Numbered from the stretch's first letter, positions 15,571 to 24,279 are shown. The stretch is 34,630 bases of DNA from Acidobacteria bacterium UBA2999 (GCA_002346475.1 DDZV01000020.1:30536-65165), one strand, 5' to 3'. A program made the numbers and translations. Notes: a model not told the origin generated them from the letters alone.

Positions 15571-17088
15571 TTAAGTCGCCCGAGACCTGCCCCTACGCTT
15601 CGTTAATGCCTCACGTGCTACAAGAACATCATCAAATGGAATCAAGTCATTGTTAATTTCTTGAAATTTCTCGTGCCCTTTACCCGTAATAACAACCATG
15701 TCTCCGGGTTGGGCGCGTTGTACAGCCTCATGAATAGCTTCCCTGCGGTCTACAATTGTGACTATTTCAGCCCCCGCTATATCAACCTCTGTCTGTGCAC
15801 CACGAAAAACCTCTTCGATAATCTGAACAGGTTGATCATTTCTTGGATTGTCGGATGTAATTACAACAAGATCGCTAAGACGTGCTGCAACCATCCCCAT
15901 GAGAGGCCGTTTTGTTCGATCCCGACCACCGCCACAACCAAATACGGTAATCAGCCGTTGAGATGCGAGTGGACGTACAGTTTCAAGTAGATGACGAAGG
16001 GCATCGTCTGTGTGTGCGTAATCTACGAATACAGAAATGTCATCGTCAAAGGACGAAACCGACTCGAATCGTCCAGGAACTCCAGTCATTCTCTCAATTC
16101 CCTGCTCAACAGCCTTATGAGGAAGGCCAAGAGCAGTTGCCGTACCGACCGCTGAGAGTAGATTGTATACATTTGCACGACCTAACAACTTTGAACGTAC
16201 GCGGACGACACCTTGGGGAGATCGTGCATCAAATGAGAGTCCTTCCAGGGAAGATGTTATGGGTCCAGGCGTCACATCAGCTGGGCGATCGATTGCGTAA
16301 GTAACGGGACGTTGCACAAGCTCAACTATTGACAGGCCTCGCGGGTCGTCGATATTGATTGCAGCTGGTGCATCGTTTGGAAGCATTTCAAAAAGACGTT
16401 TCTTCGAAGAAAAATATTCTTCCATCGTCAGATGAAAATCCAAATGGTCACGACCAAGGTTTGTAAAGATCCCTGCAGAAAATTTCGTGCCGCTCACTCG
16501 ATGAAGGGCCAAAGCATGTGATGAAACCTCCATCGCACATGCGTTACATCCCTCACGAACCATCTCTCCTAAAAAGCCTTGCAAATCTGGTGCTTCGGGA
16601 GTCGTTCGTGTTGAAGAAAATTCCCGACCACCAATGCGATAAGTTACAGTGCCAATCAGCCCGCATTGATACCCAGCAGCTTCAAATATTTTGCTTAATA
16701 AGTAGCTCGTCGTTGTCTTGCCATTCGTTCCAGTAATACCGACAACCGTTAATTGAGAACTTGGGTGACCATGGTATTCCGTCGCTAAACACGCTAATGC
16801 AACACGCGTATTCGACACGACAATCCATGGCACTGAAACACCTTTTTCAGGTGCTTTCTCCGCTACAACAGCAACAGCACCTGCTGCAATGGCTTGATCA
16901 GTAAACATTCTTCCGTCTGATTTCATGCCACGCAGTGCTACAAATACTGAACCAGGATTAACTTTCCTGGAGTCATACACGATGTCTGCTACTGGTATCT
17001 TCAACACCGTTTCAGATACACCAGTGGCTGCAGGGCCTGGCATAGGTAAAGCTTTCTCTAAATTCCGCACAACACTACCGATGGTCAT
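15571..17088 (-). CDS. murE: UDP-MurNAc-L-Ala-D-Glu--meso-diaminopimelate ligase
   Basis: Cytoplasmic ligase that adds the third stem residue. The product is 505 residues from the chosen start. The P-loop is GITGTNGKTTT (118-128), the SSKKRLF segment holds the probable carbamylated lysine, and DNPR at 413-416 is the signature for meso-diaminopimelate rather than lysine. That gives direct evidence for DAP-type peptidoglycan. I chose the ATG at 17088 because it forms an ATGA overlap with the ftsI stop and begins MTIGSVVRNL. An upstream in-frame start at 17136 would add 16 residues that run inside ftsI. Confidence 0.96.
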   Translation of the reverse strand: MTIGSVVRNLEKALPMPGPAATGVSETVLKIPVADIVYDSRKVNPGSVFVALRGMKSDGRMFTDQAIAAGAVAVVAEKAPEKGVSVPWIVVSNTRVALACLATEYHGHPSSQLTVVGITGTNGKTTTSYLLSKIFEAAGYQCGLIGTVTYRIGGREFSSTRTTPEAPDLQGFLGEMVREGCNACAMEVSSHALALHRVSGTKFSAGIFTNLGRDHLDFHLTMEEYFSSKKRLFEMLPNDAPAAINIDDPRGLSIVELVQRPVTYAIDRPADVTPGPITSSLEGLSFDARSPQGVVRVRSKLLGRANVYNLLSAVGTATALGLPHKAVEQGIERMTGVPGRFESVSSFDDDISVFVDYAHTDDALRHLLETVRPLASQRLITVFGCGGGRDRTKRPLMGMVAARLSDLVVITSDNPRNDQPVQIIEEVFRGAQTEVDIAGAEIVTIVDRREAIHEAVQRAQPGDMVVITGKGHEKFQEINNDLIPFDDVLVAREALTKRRGRSRAT

Positions 17089-19112
17089 GGCTGAGACCCA
17101 TTCACAGCTTGGGTCGGGACATGACGACCCAACCATAGGGTGGCTTTTGAACCAAGTTCGATGGACATACCAGCTTCTGGCTGTTGAGCAACTACAACTC
17201 CAACACCATGAAGATGTGGGTTCATTCCGAGTTTGGTTAGCACGCGAATTGCATCTCGAGCGCTGAGCCCTTTTAAGTTAGGGAATACTGTGCCACGCTC
17301 CTTCTCATCACTGTTTAGTGACACGATCGCTTGAAGCCCAGGCGAACCTGAAACCTGCTGTTCATATCGCTTGGTACGATGTGTAACAAGTATCGGAGGC
17401 AGTGTATTAATGGTTGGTGGAATACCGTAACGAAGAAGTGCAGCCTCAGCGACCTTCTTGAACATTGGAGCCGCAACTTGTCCGCCGTAATAACCGTTCG
17501 GACCTTGTGGCGACTCAATCATTGCCACGATTGTGAAGATTGGTTCTCGACTAGGCGCAAATCCTACAAATGAAGCGTTGTAATCAGACTCTGAGTACTC
17601 GCCATCCACTAGCCTGGAGGTAGTCCCAGTTTTCCCAGCCACTCTGTATTCATCCAGACTTGCGCCCGTTCCCGTGCCACGCTCGACAACCTGCTCCATA
17701 ATTTCTGTAAGAATCTCAGCTGTGCGTTCTGAAATCACACGATGTACTACTTTGTGAGGCACTGGCGAACGTCTGCCGTCTTTAATTACTGCTCGAACTA
17801 CACGAGGCTCGTAAAGTTCTCCACCATTAGCTATCACACTTACAGCAGCGGCCATTTGAAGTGGAGTGACGCCAACCTGATAACCCATGGAAACCGACGC
17901 GAGCGCACTATCATCAAGTGTGGATGGATCGTAAACCATGCCTGAACTCTCACCCATAAAATCAGGAGATGTTGGACGACCAAAACCAAAACGCTTCACA
18001 TATAGACCGAGACGTTCAGCCCCAACCCTTAAACCAACCTTGATAGCACCCACATTGCTCGATCTCACAATCACGTCAGTGAAAGACAACAAATCGTCAT
18101 ATTGCTGAACATCCTCAATGACGCGACTGCCGAACTTGATCATGCCGGCGCTAACGTCTATTGCCTCTCTTTGTGATACAACGTGCTCTTCAAAAGCTGC
18201 TGACGCGGTAACCAATTTGAAAGTAGAGCCAGGCTCATATAAATCTTGGACAGCTCGGTTACGACGCGTTTGAGCTGACTTTCGTTGATAGGTATTAGGA
18301 TTAAAAGTAGGAGCATTGGCCAACGCAAGGATCTCGCCCGTCTGGGGATCCATAACGACAACCGTGCCCCCCGCCGCCTTATTTTCTTCAATGGCTATAT
18401 GGAGTTCCCGCTCTACGACATACTGAAGATAGTGATCAATTGTTAGCTCAAGCGTTGCCCCAGCTGTTGGCGGGCGTTCAAGTCGACTGAAACCAAGTTT
18501 GCGCGCATCTGTTTGTACAAGAACTGTTCCTGGACGGCCTTTAATTAAACTGTCGTAGACAGCTTCAACACCACTAAGCCCATCGTTATCGATACCAACA
18601 TAGCCAAGAACATGTGCAGCTAATTCTTTGTTTGGGTAGAACCGTTGATCTTCTGTTAAGTAATCAATGCCTTTAAGGTTAAGGCCTGCTATACGCTTGG
18701 ATTGCCCCGGTGTAACTTTTCGCCGAACGTACACAAATGCTCGATCTTGATTCAATTTATTGACAAGTTCAGCTTGACTGCTTTCTGTGCAATCGTTGAG
18801 TACTTCACACAAGGAAGCAGCAACAGCAACAGGGTCCTCAATCACACGAGGATTGGCACTAACCGAGTCAGCCTCTACGCTATAAGCGAGAAGTCGACCC
18901 CGGCGATCAAGAATATCTCCTCGCTTGGGGGAAGTATTAATGGTGTCAAGCTGTTGGTCTTCTGCTCGAGCAACAAGATCATCATGCTCATAGATTTGCA
19001 ACCAAACGAGTCTTGCCTCAATAGCACCAGCCCAAATAAGTAAGGTAAGTGCCACAAAGACAAACCGAGGCTTCATGATTCGGCGCCAGTGCTGGGCTTT
19101 CGATTTGGACAC
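17085..19112 (-). CDS. ftsI: Septal transpeptidase FtsI (class B PBP) with PASTA domain
   Basis: Class B penicillin-binding protein that crosslinks septal peptidoglycan made by FtsW. The 675-residue protein has a short cytoplasmic tail, a membrane anchor at about 16-34, and a pedestal domain containing RGDILDRRGRLLA. The transpeptidase domain has the active motifs SxxK (Ser296-Lys299), SxN (Ser351-Asn353) and KTG (Lys494-Gly496). The last 65 or so residues (FPNLKGLSARDAI to WLG) form a single PASTA domain. E. coli FtsI lacks this domain, but Gram-positive and several other lineages have it. The start is GTG with AAGGGG upstream; an in-frame ATG at 19076 is an alternative. The gene overlaps murE by 4 bp. 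Confidence 0.95.
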   Translation of the reverse strand: MSKSKAQHWRRIMKPRFVFVALTLLIWAGAIEARLVWLQIYEHDDLVARAEDQQLDTINTSPKRGDILDRRGRLLAYSVEADSVSANPRVIEDPVAVAASLCEVLNDCTESSQAELVNKLNQDRAFVYVRRKVTPGQSKRIAGLNLKGIDYLTEDQRFYPNKELAAHVLGYVGIDNDGLSGVEAVYDSLIKGRPGTVLVQTDARKLGFSRLERPPTAGATLELTIDHYLQYVVERELHIAIEENKAAGGTVVVMDPQTGEILALANAPTFNPNTYQRKSAQTRRNRAVQDLYEPGSTFKLVTASAAFEEHVVSQREAIDVSAGMIKFGSRVIEDVQQYDDLLSFTDVIVRSSNVGAIKVGLRVGAERLGLYVKRFGFGRPTSPDFMGESSGMVYDPSTLDDSALASVSMGYQVGVTPLQMAAAVSVIANGGELYEPRVVRAVIKDGRRSPVPHKVVHRVISERTAEILTEIMEQVVERGTGTGASLDEYRVAGKTGTTSRLVDGEYSESDYNASFVGFAPSREPIFTIVAMIESPQGPNGYYGGQVAAPMFKKVAEAALLRYGIPPTINTLPPILVTHRTKRYEQQVSGSPGLQAIVSLNSDEKERGTVFPNLKGLSARDAIRVLTKLGMNPHLHGVGVVVAQQPEAGMSIELGSKATLWLGRHVPTQAVNGSQP

Positions 19113-19141
19113 CGCGTAATCCCCTTTGATTAACCCCTTTG

Positions 19142-19531
19142 TTAACGACTAGCCACCACAGAGTACGGTGGTGGAACCGCAGGAATAACCCGCTCGATTA
19201 CAGAAGCATCTCCTGGAGCAGGCGAAACCATGTGTAACTCCTCAAAAGCAATACGCTCGATTCGCTCTAGAGATCGGAGAGCCTCGATCTCTAGACGTAA
19301 ATGACGATTAATATTGTCTTCAACAGCACGATTTCCTTGTATCTCTTCAAGTCGATATCCATGACTTACTATCTCGAAATGTTGCCATGTAGAAAACAGT
19401 ACGACCGATACCAGGAAGACACCTACCACAACCGAACGCCACATTTCTCTGTGACGCTCACTGTCAATTTCTCTAACGATCGGGTTATTGCGAACGTCTT
19501 TCTTAATCGCGTATTCGAAAGCTTCCGCCAT
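19142..19531 (-). CDS. ftsL: FtsL-like small division protein
   Basis: A 129-residue bitopic protein between rsmH and ftsI, the standard position of ftsL. It has a charged cytoplasmic N-terminus (about 1-31) and one membrane segment at about 32-48 (WRSVVVGVFLVSVVLFS). A short periplasmic coiled coil (about 55-95) ends in ERIERIAFEELHMVSPAPGD, which resembles the conserved end of FtsL where it contacts FtsB and FtsI. Sequence conservation is low in this family, so the call rests on size, topology and context. I chose the ATG at 19531 because AAGGAG lies 4 nt before it; a GTG one codon upstream is too close to that site. Confidence 0.85.
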   Translation of the reverse strand: MAEAFEYAIKKDVRNNPIVREIDSERHREMWRSVVVGVFLVSVVLFSTWQHFEIVSHGYRLEEIQGNRAVEDNINRHLRLEIEALRSLERIERIAFEELHMVSPAPGDASVIERVIPAVPPPYSVVASR

Positions 19532-19543
19532 CACTCTCCTTAA

Positions 19544-20422
19544 CTAAATCCGTTCTATTACCCGAAACTTCGCGCTCCGCGAACGTGGATTGCGACGTGA
19601 TTCCTCTTCTCCAGGTACCAATGGCCGCTTCGTAAGTACCCGAAGGCGAACTTTGCTTCCCTCCTGAAGTGCACGGAACTTATGTTTGACGATTCGATCT
19701 TCAAGTGAATGAAACGTAATGGCTACAAACCTTGCGCCTACACTGAGTTTTTTAACAGCCATTTCTAAAAAATTATCCAATTCCTCTAGCTCACTGTTCA
19801 CCCAAATTCGTATTGCCTGAAAAGTACGTGTTGCCGGATCTATGCGAGTGTGCCCACGATAAGGAATCGCACGTCTTACAATCGCAGCAAGCTGTCCCGT
19901 TGTTTCAATTGAATCATTTGCTCTGGCCCTTACAATTCCTCGAGCAATGCGTCTTGCATAACGCTCTTCACCAAATTCATGAATCACGTTGGCCAATGTT
20001 AATGTGTCAGCCTCTCGTAGGATTTCAGCTGCAGTGTTTCCATTGGTTTGATCCATACGCATATCGAGAGCCTCGTCTCTTTGAAAGCTGAAGCCTCTTC
20101 CTGGTGTTTCAAGCTGCATCGATGACAAACCCATATCCATTAACAATCCATCGACCTTTGTCACGCCTCGTGTCAAAAGAACGTTGTCAAGATGGCGGTA
20201 GTCACTGTGTACAAGTTCAACACGATCACTCCACAAAGCCACACTCTCCTTGGCACGTTCTAGTGCTGACGAATCACGGTCAAGTCCAATTAACCGCGTT
20301 GCACCACCACGTAACAGTGCCTGTGAGTGACCTCCAAGACCAACGGTGCAATCTACAAACAACCCGCCACGTCCTGGGTCAAGCCATTCAAGCGCCTCGG
20401 TCACCATGACCGGTTCGTGCAC
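19544..20422 (-). CDS. rsmH: 16S rRNA (cytosine1402-N4)-methyltransferase
   Basis: SAM-dependent methyltransferase (MraW) that modifies C1402 near the ribosomal P site. The 292-residue product starts with the conserved MHEPVMVTEALEWL and has the SAM loop DCTVGLGGHS (24-33) and LIGLDRDSSAL. It also shows LLMDMGLSSMQLE, RGFSFQRDEALDMRMD, and the C-terminal FHSLEDRIVKHKF and NPRSRSAKFRVIER blocks. The start is GTG with GAGGA about 7 nt upstream; this is favoured over the ATG five codons on because MHEPVM is conserved. It follows mraZ after 79 bp with no gene. Confidence 0.96.
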   Translation of the reverse strand: MHEPVMVTEALEWLDPGRGGLFVDCTVGLGGHSQALLRGGATRLIGLDRDSSALERAKESVALWSDRVELVHSDYRHLDNVLLTRGVTKVDGLLMDMGLSSMQLETPGRGFSFQRDEALDMRMDQTNGNTAAEILREADTLTLANVIHEFGEERYARRIARGIVRARANDSIETTGQLAAIVRRAIPYRGHTRIDPATRTFQAIRIWVNSELEELDNFLEMAVKKLSVGARFVAITFHSLEDRIVKHKFRALQEGSKVRLRVLTKRPLVPGEEESRRNPRSRSAKFRVIERI

Positions 20423-20501
20423 GTTCTATCCTCAATTTCGTTTAAGTACTGATTCTCGTGCTCTGACTATTGCCATAGCAACCACACTCCAATACCTCCG
20501 C

Positions 20502-20954
20502 TTAGATTCCGTGCTCCGATAGCCGTAATCCATCGTCATCAATCCATGGGTCACGCTTTAATTTCTGGGCAAATAGTTCTTCGTTCCAAACTTCTAGATA
20601 GTCAATCCGACCGAACACACGTACTTCTCCAACAATTGATGCACTTTCACGCAAATGCGCTGGAATGACCACTCGTCCCTGTTGATCGAGCTCTCCACTT
20701 TGTCCGTAATAATTGACACGATCCAAAAACTTCAGCCGCGATGGATGATTCGCTGGCATTTGCGAGAGCCGGTCTTCAATATCAAGCCAAGTGGACAAGG
20801 GGTAGATACGAACACATTCACCGGTAAGGCTTGTGACAAAGACTTCTGGCCCATTTTGACTTTGTACTGAGCCACGAAAGATCGCGGGCACCTTAAGCCT
20901 GCCCTTGTTATCGATCCGTGCTACAGCACTACCCCTAAGACCCTTTTTATCCAT
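20502..20954 (-). CDS. mraZ: Transcriptional regulator MraZ
   Basis: DNA-binding repressor of the dcw cluster, known to form ring-shaped oligomers. The 150-residue product from the chosen ATG contains two tandem AbrB/SpoVT-like halves. Each has the DxxGR signature: RIDNKGRLKVPAIFR in the first and ELDQQGRVVIPAHLRE in the second. I chose the ATG at 20954 (MDKKGLRG). A TTG four codons upstream would place the start within the operator repeats and give no better ribosome site. No Shine-Dalgarno sequence precedes the ATG, and the predicted leader is only about 20 nt. It is the first gene of the cluster and probably autoregulates it. Confidence 0.94.
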   Translation of the reverse strand: MDKKGLRGSAVARIDNKGRLKVPAIFRGSVQSQNGPEVFVTSLTGECVRIYPLSTWLDIEDRLSQMPANHPSRLKFLDRVNYYGQSGELDQQGRVVIPAHLRESASIVGEVRVFGRIDYLEVWNEELFAQKLKRDPWIDDDGLRLSEHGI

Positions 20955-20973
20955 TTTAGTCCACAAAAATCCA
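20950..20973 (-). promoter_or_regulatory. Candidate MraZ operator: three TGGA repeats at 10-bp spacing
   Basis: On the minus strand TGGA occurs at 20973-20970, 20963-20960 and 20953-20950, so the period is exactly 10 bp. The third copy overlaps the mraZ ATG. Known MraZ operators are direct repeats (TGGGN in E. coli) separated by 5 nt, also a 10-bp period, and lie between the -10 box and mraZ, as here. The repeats start at about the predicted transcription start, a good place for repression. That they bind this MraZ is inference. Confidence 0.65.
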
Positions 20974-20980
20974 CCTGGAT

Positions 20981-21008
20981 ATTATTTGACACATTGCCTG
21001 CATGTCAA
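20981..21008 (-). promoter_or_regulatory. Probable dcw operon promoter
   Basis: Reading on the minus strand, TTGACA (21008-21003) matches the sigma70 -35 consensus fully. After a 16-nt spacer, AATAAT (20986-20981) matches five of six -10 bases. An overlapping TAATAT gives an 18-nt spacer as an alternative. Transcription would begin near 20974, about 20 nt before the mraZ ATG. A plus-strand TTGACA at 20986-20991 is the mirror image of the -35 box, so the interval is also an inverted repeat. A weak plus-strand -10 (TACAAT, 21025-21030) could serve the divergent GTPase gene. Confidence 0.7.
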
Positions 21009-21100
21009 CTGCAAACCTTAGATTTACAATATGTTACGAAAAATATTCGCTTTTCTTTTGGTGCTGTAGAGACTCCTGACTCTGGTAGTCTGAAGCACCA

Positions 21101-22189
21101 ATGCTCCACGCAGCCCTTATTGGCTTTCCAGCTAGCGGCAAATCTACGCTGTTTCAGCTTATGACCTCGACCCAAGAAAACCCGCGGAGTAAAGGCGATA
21201 TAGCTATTGGTATTTCCAAAGTGCCAGATACACGCCTTGATGTGCTCTGTGATATTTACAACCCAAAGAAGCGAGCCCCTGCTACGGTTGAATTCACTGA
21301 TATCCTCACCATGGCACGTGGAGGCACTCAGTCTCTTGTTGATGTTGCTAGTTACCGCAATGCAGATGCGCTTGTTCACGTTGTCAGAGCATTTCGGGAT
21401 AACTCCGTACCGCATCCATCCGGCTCAATTGACCCCGTACGAGATGCACAAGCCATGGAAGATGAACTGCTTCTAGCTGACTTAGGTGTCATCGAACGAC
21501 GCCTAGAACGATTAGCAAAAGACCTCAAGCGAAGCTACTCAAATGAATTGGAACATGAGCAACAGTTGATTCAGCGCTGCCGTACTGCATTAGAGGAAGG
21601 AACACCCCTGCGTGCCCTAAAAATGACCAGCGCGGACTTAAAGCAACTCCGAGGATTTCAGTTACTATCTGCAAAACCTTTATTATTGGTTATTAACCTA
21701 GACGAAAAAGATCTCACTGATGTCGGTGTTAACATTGAGAAAGTAGCTGACAGAACTGGTCTAACAAAATTCCTTGCAAGAGCAGCAACTACAGCGGTTG
21801 CAGTCTATGGAAAGATCGAACTCGAAATTGCTCAACTAGAAAGTTTAGATGCTTCTGTCTTTCTGCAAGACCTAGGACTTAACGAATCTGGCCTTGATCG
21901 TGTAATTCAGACTAGCTACGACTTGCTGGGCTATCTGTCATTCTTCACAGTGGGTGAAGATGAATGTCGCGCATGGTCAATTCCTAAAAACACCCCCGCA
22001 CAAATCGCTGCGCGTGAGATCCATAGCGATATTTCTCGAGGCTTCATTCGGGCAGAAGTTGTTGACTATAAATCACTTACTTCAAGAGGATCGATGCCTA
22101 TCTGTCGAGAACATGGTGAAGTCCGTCTTGAAGGGAAAGAGTACATCGTTAAGGACGGAGATATTATTAACTTCCGATTCGCCACGTAA
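21101..22189 (+). CDS. Divergent YchF/Obg-like NTPase with TGS domain
   Basis: A 362-residue P-loop protein of the Obg/YchF (Ola1) group. Walker A is GFPASGKST at 8-16. A coiled insertion lies at about 120-185, and a C-terminal TGS/DUF933 domain carries SIPKNTPAQIAAREIHSDI and VKDGDIINFRF. YchF proteins prefer ATP because the NKxD motif is replaced by NxxE; here NLDE at 199-202 fits that pattern. The expected switch II DxxGL is absent: FTDILTMARGG stands at 65-75 where YchF has DIAGLV. Switch chemistry may therefore be altered. Characterised YchF binds ribosomes and acts in stress responses; the function of this variant is unknown. It is transcribed divergently from mraZ. Confidence 0.8.
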   Translation: MLHAALIGFPASGKSTLFQLMTSTQENPRSKGDIAIGISKVPDTRLDVLCDIYNPKKRAPATVEFTDILTMARGGTQSLVDVASYRNADALVHVVRAFRDNSVPHPSGSIDPVRDAQAMEDELLLADLGVIERRLERLAKDLKRSYSNELEHEQQLIQRCRTALEEGTPLRALKMTSADLKQLRGFQLLSAKPLLLVINLDEKDLTDVGVNIEKVADRTGLTKFLARAATTAVAVYGKIELEIAQLESLDASVFLQDLGLNESGLDRVIQTSYDLLGYLSFFTVGEDECRAWSIPKNTPAQIAAREIHSDISRGFIRAEVVDYKSLTSRGSMPICREHGEVRLEGKEYIVKDGDIINFRFAT

Positions 22190-22191
22190 TT

Positions 22192-23238
22192 ATGTCAATA
22201 CAACGAGTACTTGTTTTAGAAGCTCAAGTGCCATTTGTGCATGGTGGTGCAGAGATCCTAGTGCGTCAGTTAACTAGCACTCTTAAGAAACAGGGATACG
22301 ATGCAGAGATTGTTTCTATTCCATTCCGCGATCACCCACACGATCAATTAATGGCACACGCCATTGTCTGGAGACTACTTGATCTAACGTCTGCCCTTAA
22401 TAAATCAATTGATCTAGTTATTGGGACAAAATTTCCAACATATTTTGTTCGACATCCAACTAAAGTCGCTTGGCTTGCCCACCAGCATCGAGCTGCCTAT
22501 GAGCTCTGTGGTACATCATTCAGTAACTTTTCAAATACTGAATCAGATGTTGGGCTTCGTGATCGCCTAGTAAAACTTGATACGCAAACACTCGCTGAAT
22601 GCCGGGAATTATTTAGTATTGCTAAAAATGTTTCTATGCGATTAAAAAAGTATAACGGGTTGATTGCTAAACCGCTGTATCACCCGCCAAAGCTCGCTGA
22701 ACAACTAAAGAGTGGAAAGGCGAAGGATTACGTTCTTACGGTTACCAGACTTGAGAAAGTTAAACGTGTAGACCTCATAATCAAAGCCTTCACCAAAGTC
22801 GATCCAGGAGTACGGCTCGTTGTTGCTGGAACTGGTACTGAACACCAAGAGCTTTCCTCACAGATTGAGACATGTGGTCTAAAGGATCGGATCACGTTAT
22901 TAGGGCATGTTTCTGATGAAGAGTTAATTCGTTTATATGCACATGCATTAGCTGTTATTTTTACGCCTTTTGATGAAGACTACGGATACGTCACTCTTGA
23001 AGCTTTTCTTGCCAAAAAACCTGTTATTACAACCTCTGATTCTGGCGGAGTGCTGGAGTTTGTTTCAAACGATAAAACAGGATTGGTCGCTGAACCAGTA
23101 CCAGAAGCACTTACAGACGTCATTAACCAATTAGCTAGTAATCGTGGCCTTGCTTCTGAGCTTGGAGTGGCGGGATTTGAAGTCGCACGTATGATCACCT
23201 GGGACGGCGTTGTTGACACACTGGTAGGAGCTGTCTAA
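22192..23238 (+). CDS. GT4-family glycosyltransferase
   Basis: A 348-residue retaining glycosyltransferase of the GT-B/GT4 type. The N-terminal domain begins with VLEAQVPFVHGGAEILVRQL, the acceptor-side glycine motif. The C-terminal domain has TVTRLEKVKRVDLIIKAF, VVAGTGTE, and the EX7E catalytic pair Glu262/Glu270 in DEDYGYVTLEAF, followed by SDSGGVLEFV. The sugar donor and acceptor cannot be told from sequence; a nucleotide sugar and a cell-surface glycan are likely. It starts 2 nt after the GTPase stop and is followed by an epimerase and a GNAT-like gene, which suggests a small surface-polysaccharide group. Confidence 0.85.
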   Translation: MSIQRVLVLEAQVPFVHGGAEILVRQLTSTLKKQGYDAEIVSIPFRDHPHDQLMAHAIVWRLLDLTSALNKSIDLVIGTKFPTYFVRHPTKVAWLAHQHRAAYELCGTSFSNFSNTESDVGLRDRLVKLDTQTLAECRELFSIAKNVSMRLKKYNGLIAKPLYHPPKLAEQLKSGKAKDYVLTVTRLEKVKRVDLIIKAFTKVDPGVRLVVAGTGTEHQELSSQIETCGLKDRITLLGHVSDEELIRLYAHALAVIFTPFDEDYGYVTLEAFLAKKPVITTSDSGGVLEFVSNDKTGLVAEPVPEALTDVINQLASNRGLASELGVAGFEVARMITWDGVVDTLVGAV

Positions 23239-23293
23239 CTTCACTAAAAGAGTAGAGCTATCTAGAATGGCTTAGCACATACTAGTAGAACCT

Positions 23294-24256
23294 ATGAGAG
23301 TTTTGATTACCGGAGGCGCTGGTTTTATCGGCTCACATCTTGCCGAACGTTTTATTAATGATGGGCATACGGTCCAGGTTCTCGATAATCTGTCAACCGG
23401 CTCAATTGAAAACATTGCCCATCTCAAGGATCATCAAGGTTTTACTTACAACATCAACTCTGTAGCCCATGAGCCACTCCTTGCTGAGATGATTGATCGT
23501 GCAGACGTAGTATTTCATCTAGCAGCAGCGGTTGGTGTGAAACTTATTGTTGAACAACCGGTCCATACAATTGAAACTAATGTTCACGAAACTGAGGTCG
23601 TGCTAAAACATGCAAGCAAAAACAAAAAGCTTGTATTCATTGCCTCTACATCAGAAGTGTACGGAAAAAGTACAGACGTACCATTCCATGAAGATTCAGA
23701 TGTAGTGCTCGGCCCAACAATCAAACATCGTTGGGCATACGCTTGCAGTAAATTAATCGACGAGTTCCTTGCACTGGCATACTGGAAGGAAAAGAGACTT
23801 CCAGTTATTATCACCCGTCTCTTTAATACAGTTGGGCCTCGACAAACTGGTCAGTATGGGATGGTACTACCTACCTTCGTCAAGCAAGCCTTATCAAATC
23901 AACCAATTTCAGTTTTTGGAGATGGATCACAATCTCGTAGTTTTACGTATGTCGCTGATGTTGTTGAGGCACTTGTCAAACTCGTAGGCGAGCCACAAGC
24001 CGTCGGTCATGTTTTTAATATTGGTAGCACCCAGGAGGTCACAATCGCTAAATTGGCTGAGCGTGTCCGAAAGCTAGCAGGAAGCAACTCTCCTATACAC
24101 TATATCCCCTACGATCAAGCTTATGAAGTAGGTTTCGAAGATATGCCCAGACGAGTAGCAGACATTACAAAAATAAAAGAGCTGGTCGGTTTTAAACCTC
24201 AGGTTAACCTTGATGAAATTATTAATAAGGTCGTAGACCATTTTCGGAAAAGTTAA
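23294..24256 (+). CDS. NAD-dependent epimerase/dehydratase (extended SDR)
   Basis: A 320-residue extended short-chain dehydrogenase. The NAD-binding loop is TGGAGFIGSH (6-15). The catalytic residues are Thr/Ser119-120 (IASTSEVYG) and Tyr149-Lys153 (YACSK). Nucleotide-sugar features are LFNTVGPRQTGQYGMVLP and FGDGSQSRSFTYVADVVEA. The pattern is close to UDP-glucose 4-epimerase and UDP-glucuronate decarboxylase/epimerase proteins; the exact reaction cannot be set. It probably supplies an activated sugar for the neighbouring GT4 enzyme. It begins 55 bp after that gene and is followed within 23 bp by the GNAT-like gene. Confidence 0.85.
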   Translation: MRVLITGGAGFIGSHLAERFINDGHTVQVLDNLSTGSIENIAHLKDHQGFTYNINSVAHEPLLAEMIDRADVVFHLAAAVGVKLIVEQPVHTIETNVHETEVVLKHASKNKKLVFIASTSEVYGKSTDVPFHEDSDVVLGPTIKHRWAYACSKLIDEFLALAYWKEKRLPVIITRLFNTVGPRQTGQYGMVLPTFVKQALSNQPISVFGDGSQSRSFTYVADVVEALVKLVGEPQAVGHVFNIGSTQEVTIAKLAERVRKLAGSNSPIHYIPYDQAYEVGFEDMPRRVADITKIKELVGFKPQVNLDEIINKVVDHFRKS

Positions 24257-24279
24257 GCAATAAGTTCCTAGTATCTTTC

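Noticed and set aside
15661..16304. Plus-strand reading frames of about 110 codons within murE
   Set aside because: They are antisense shadows of a clear, complete murE with all motifs; composition is not protein-like.
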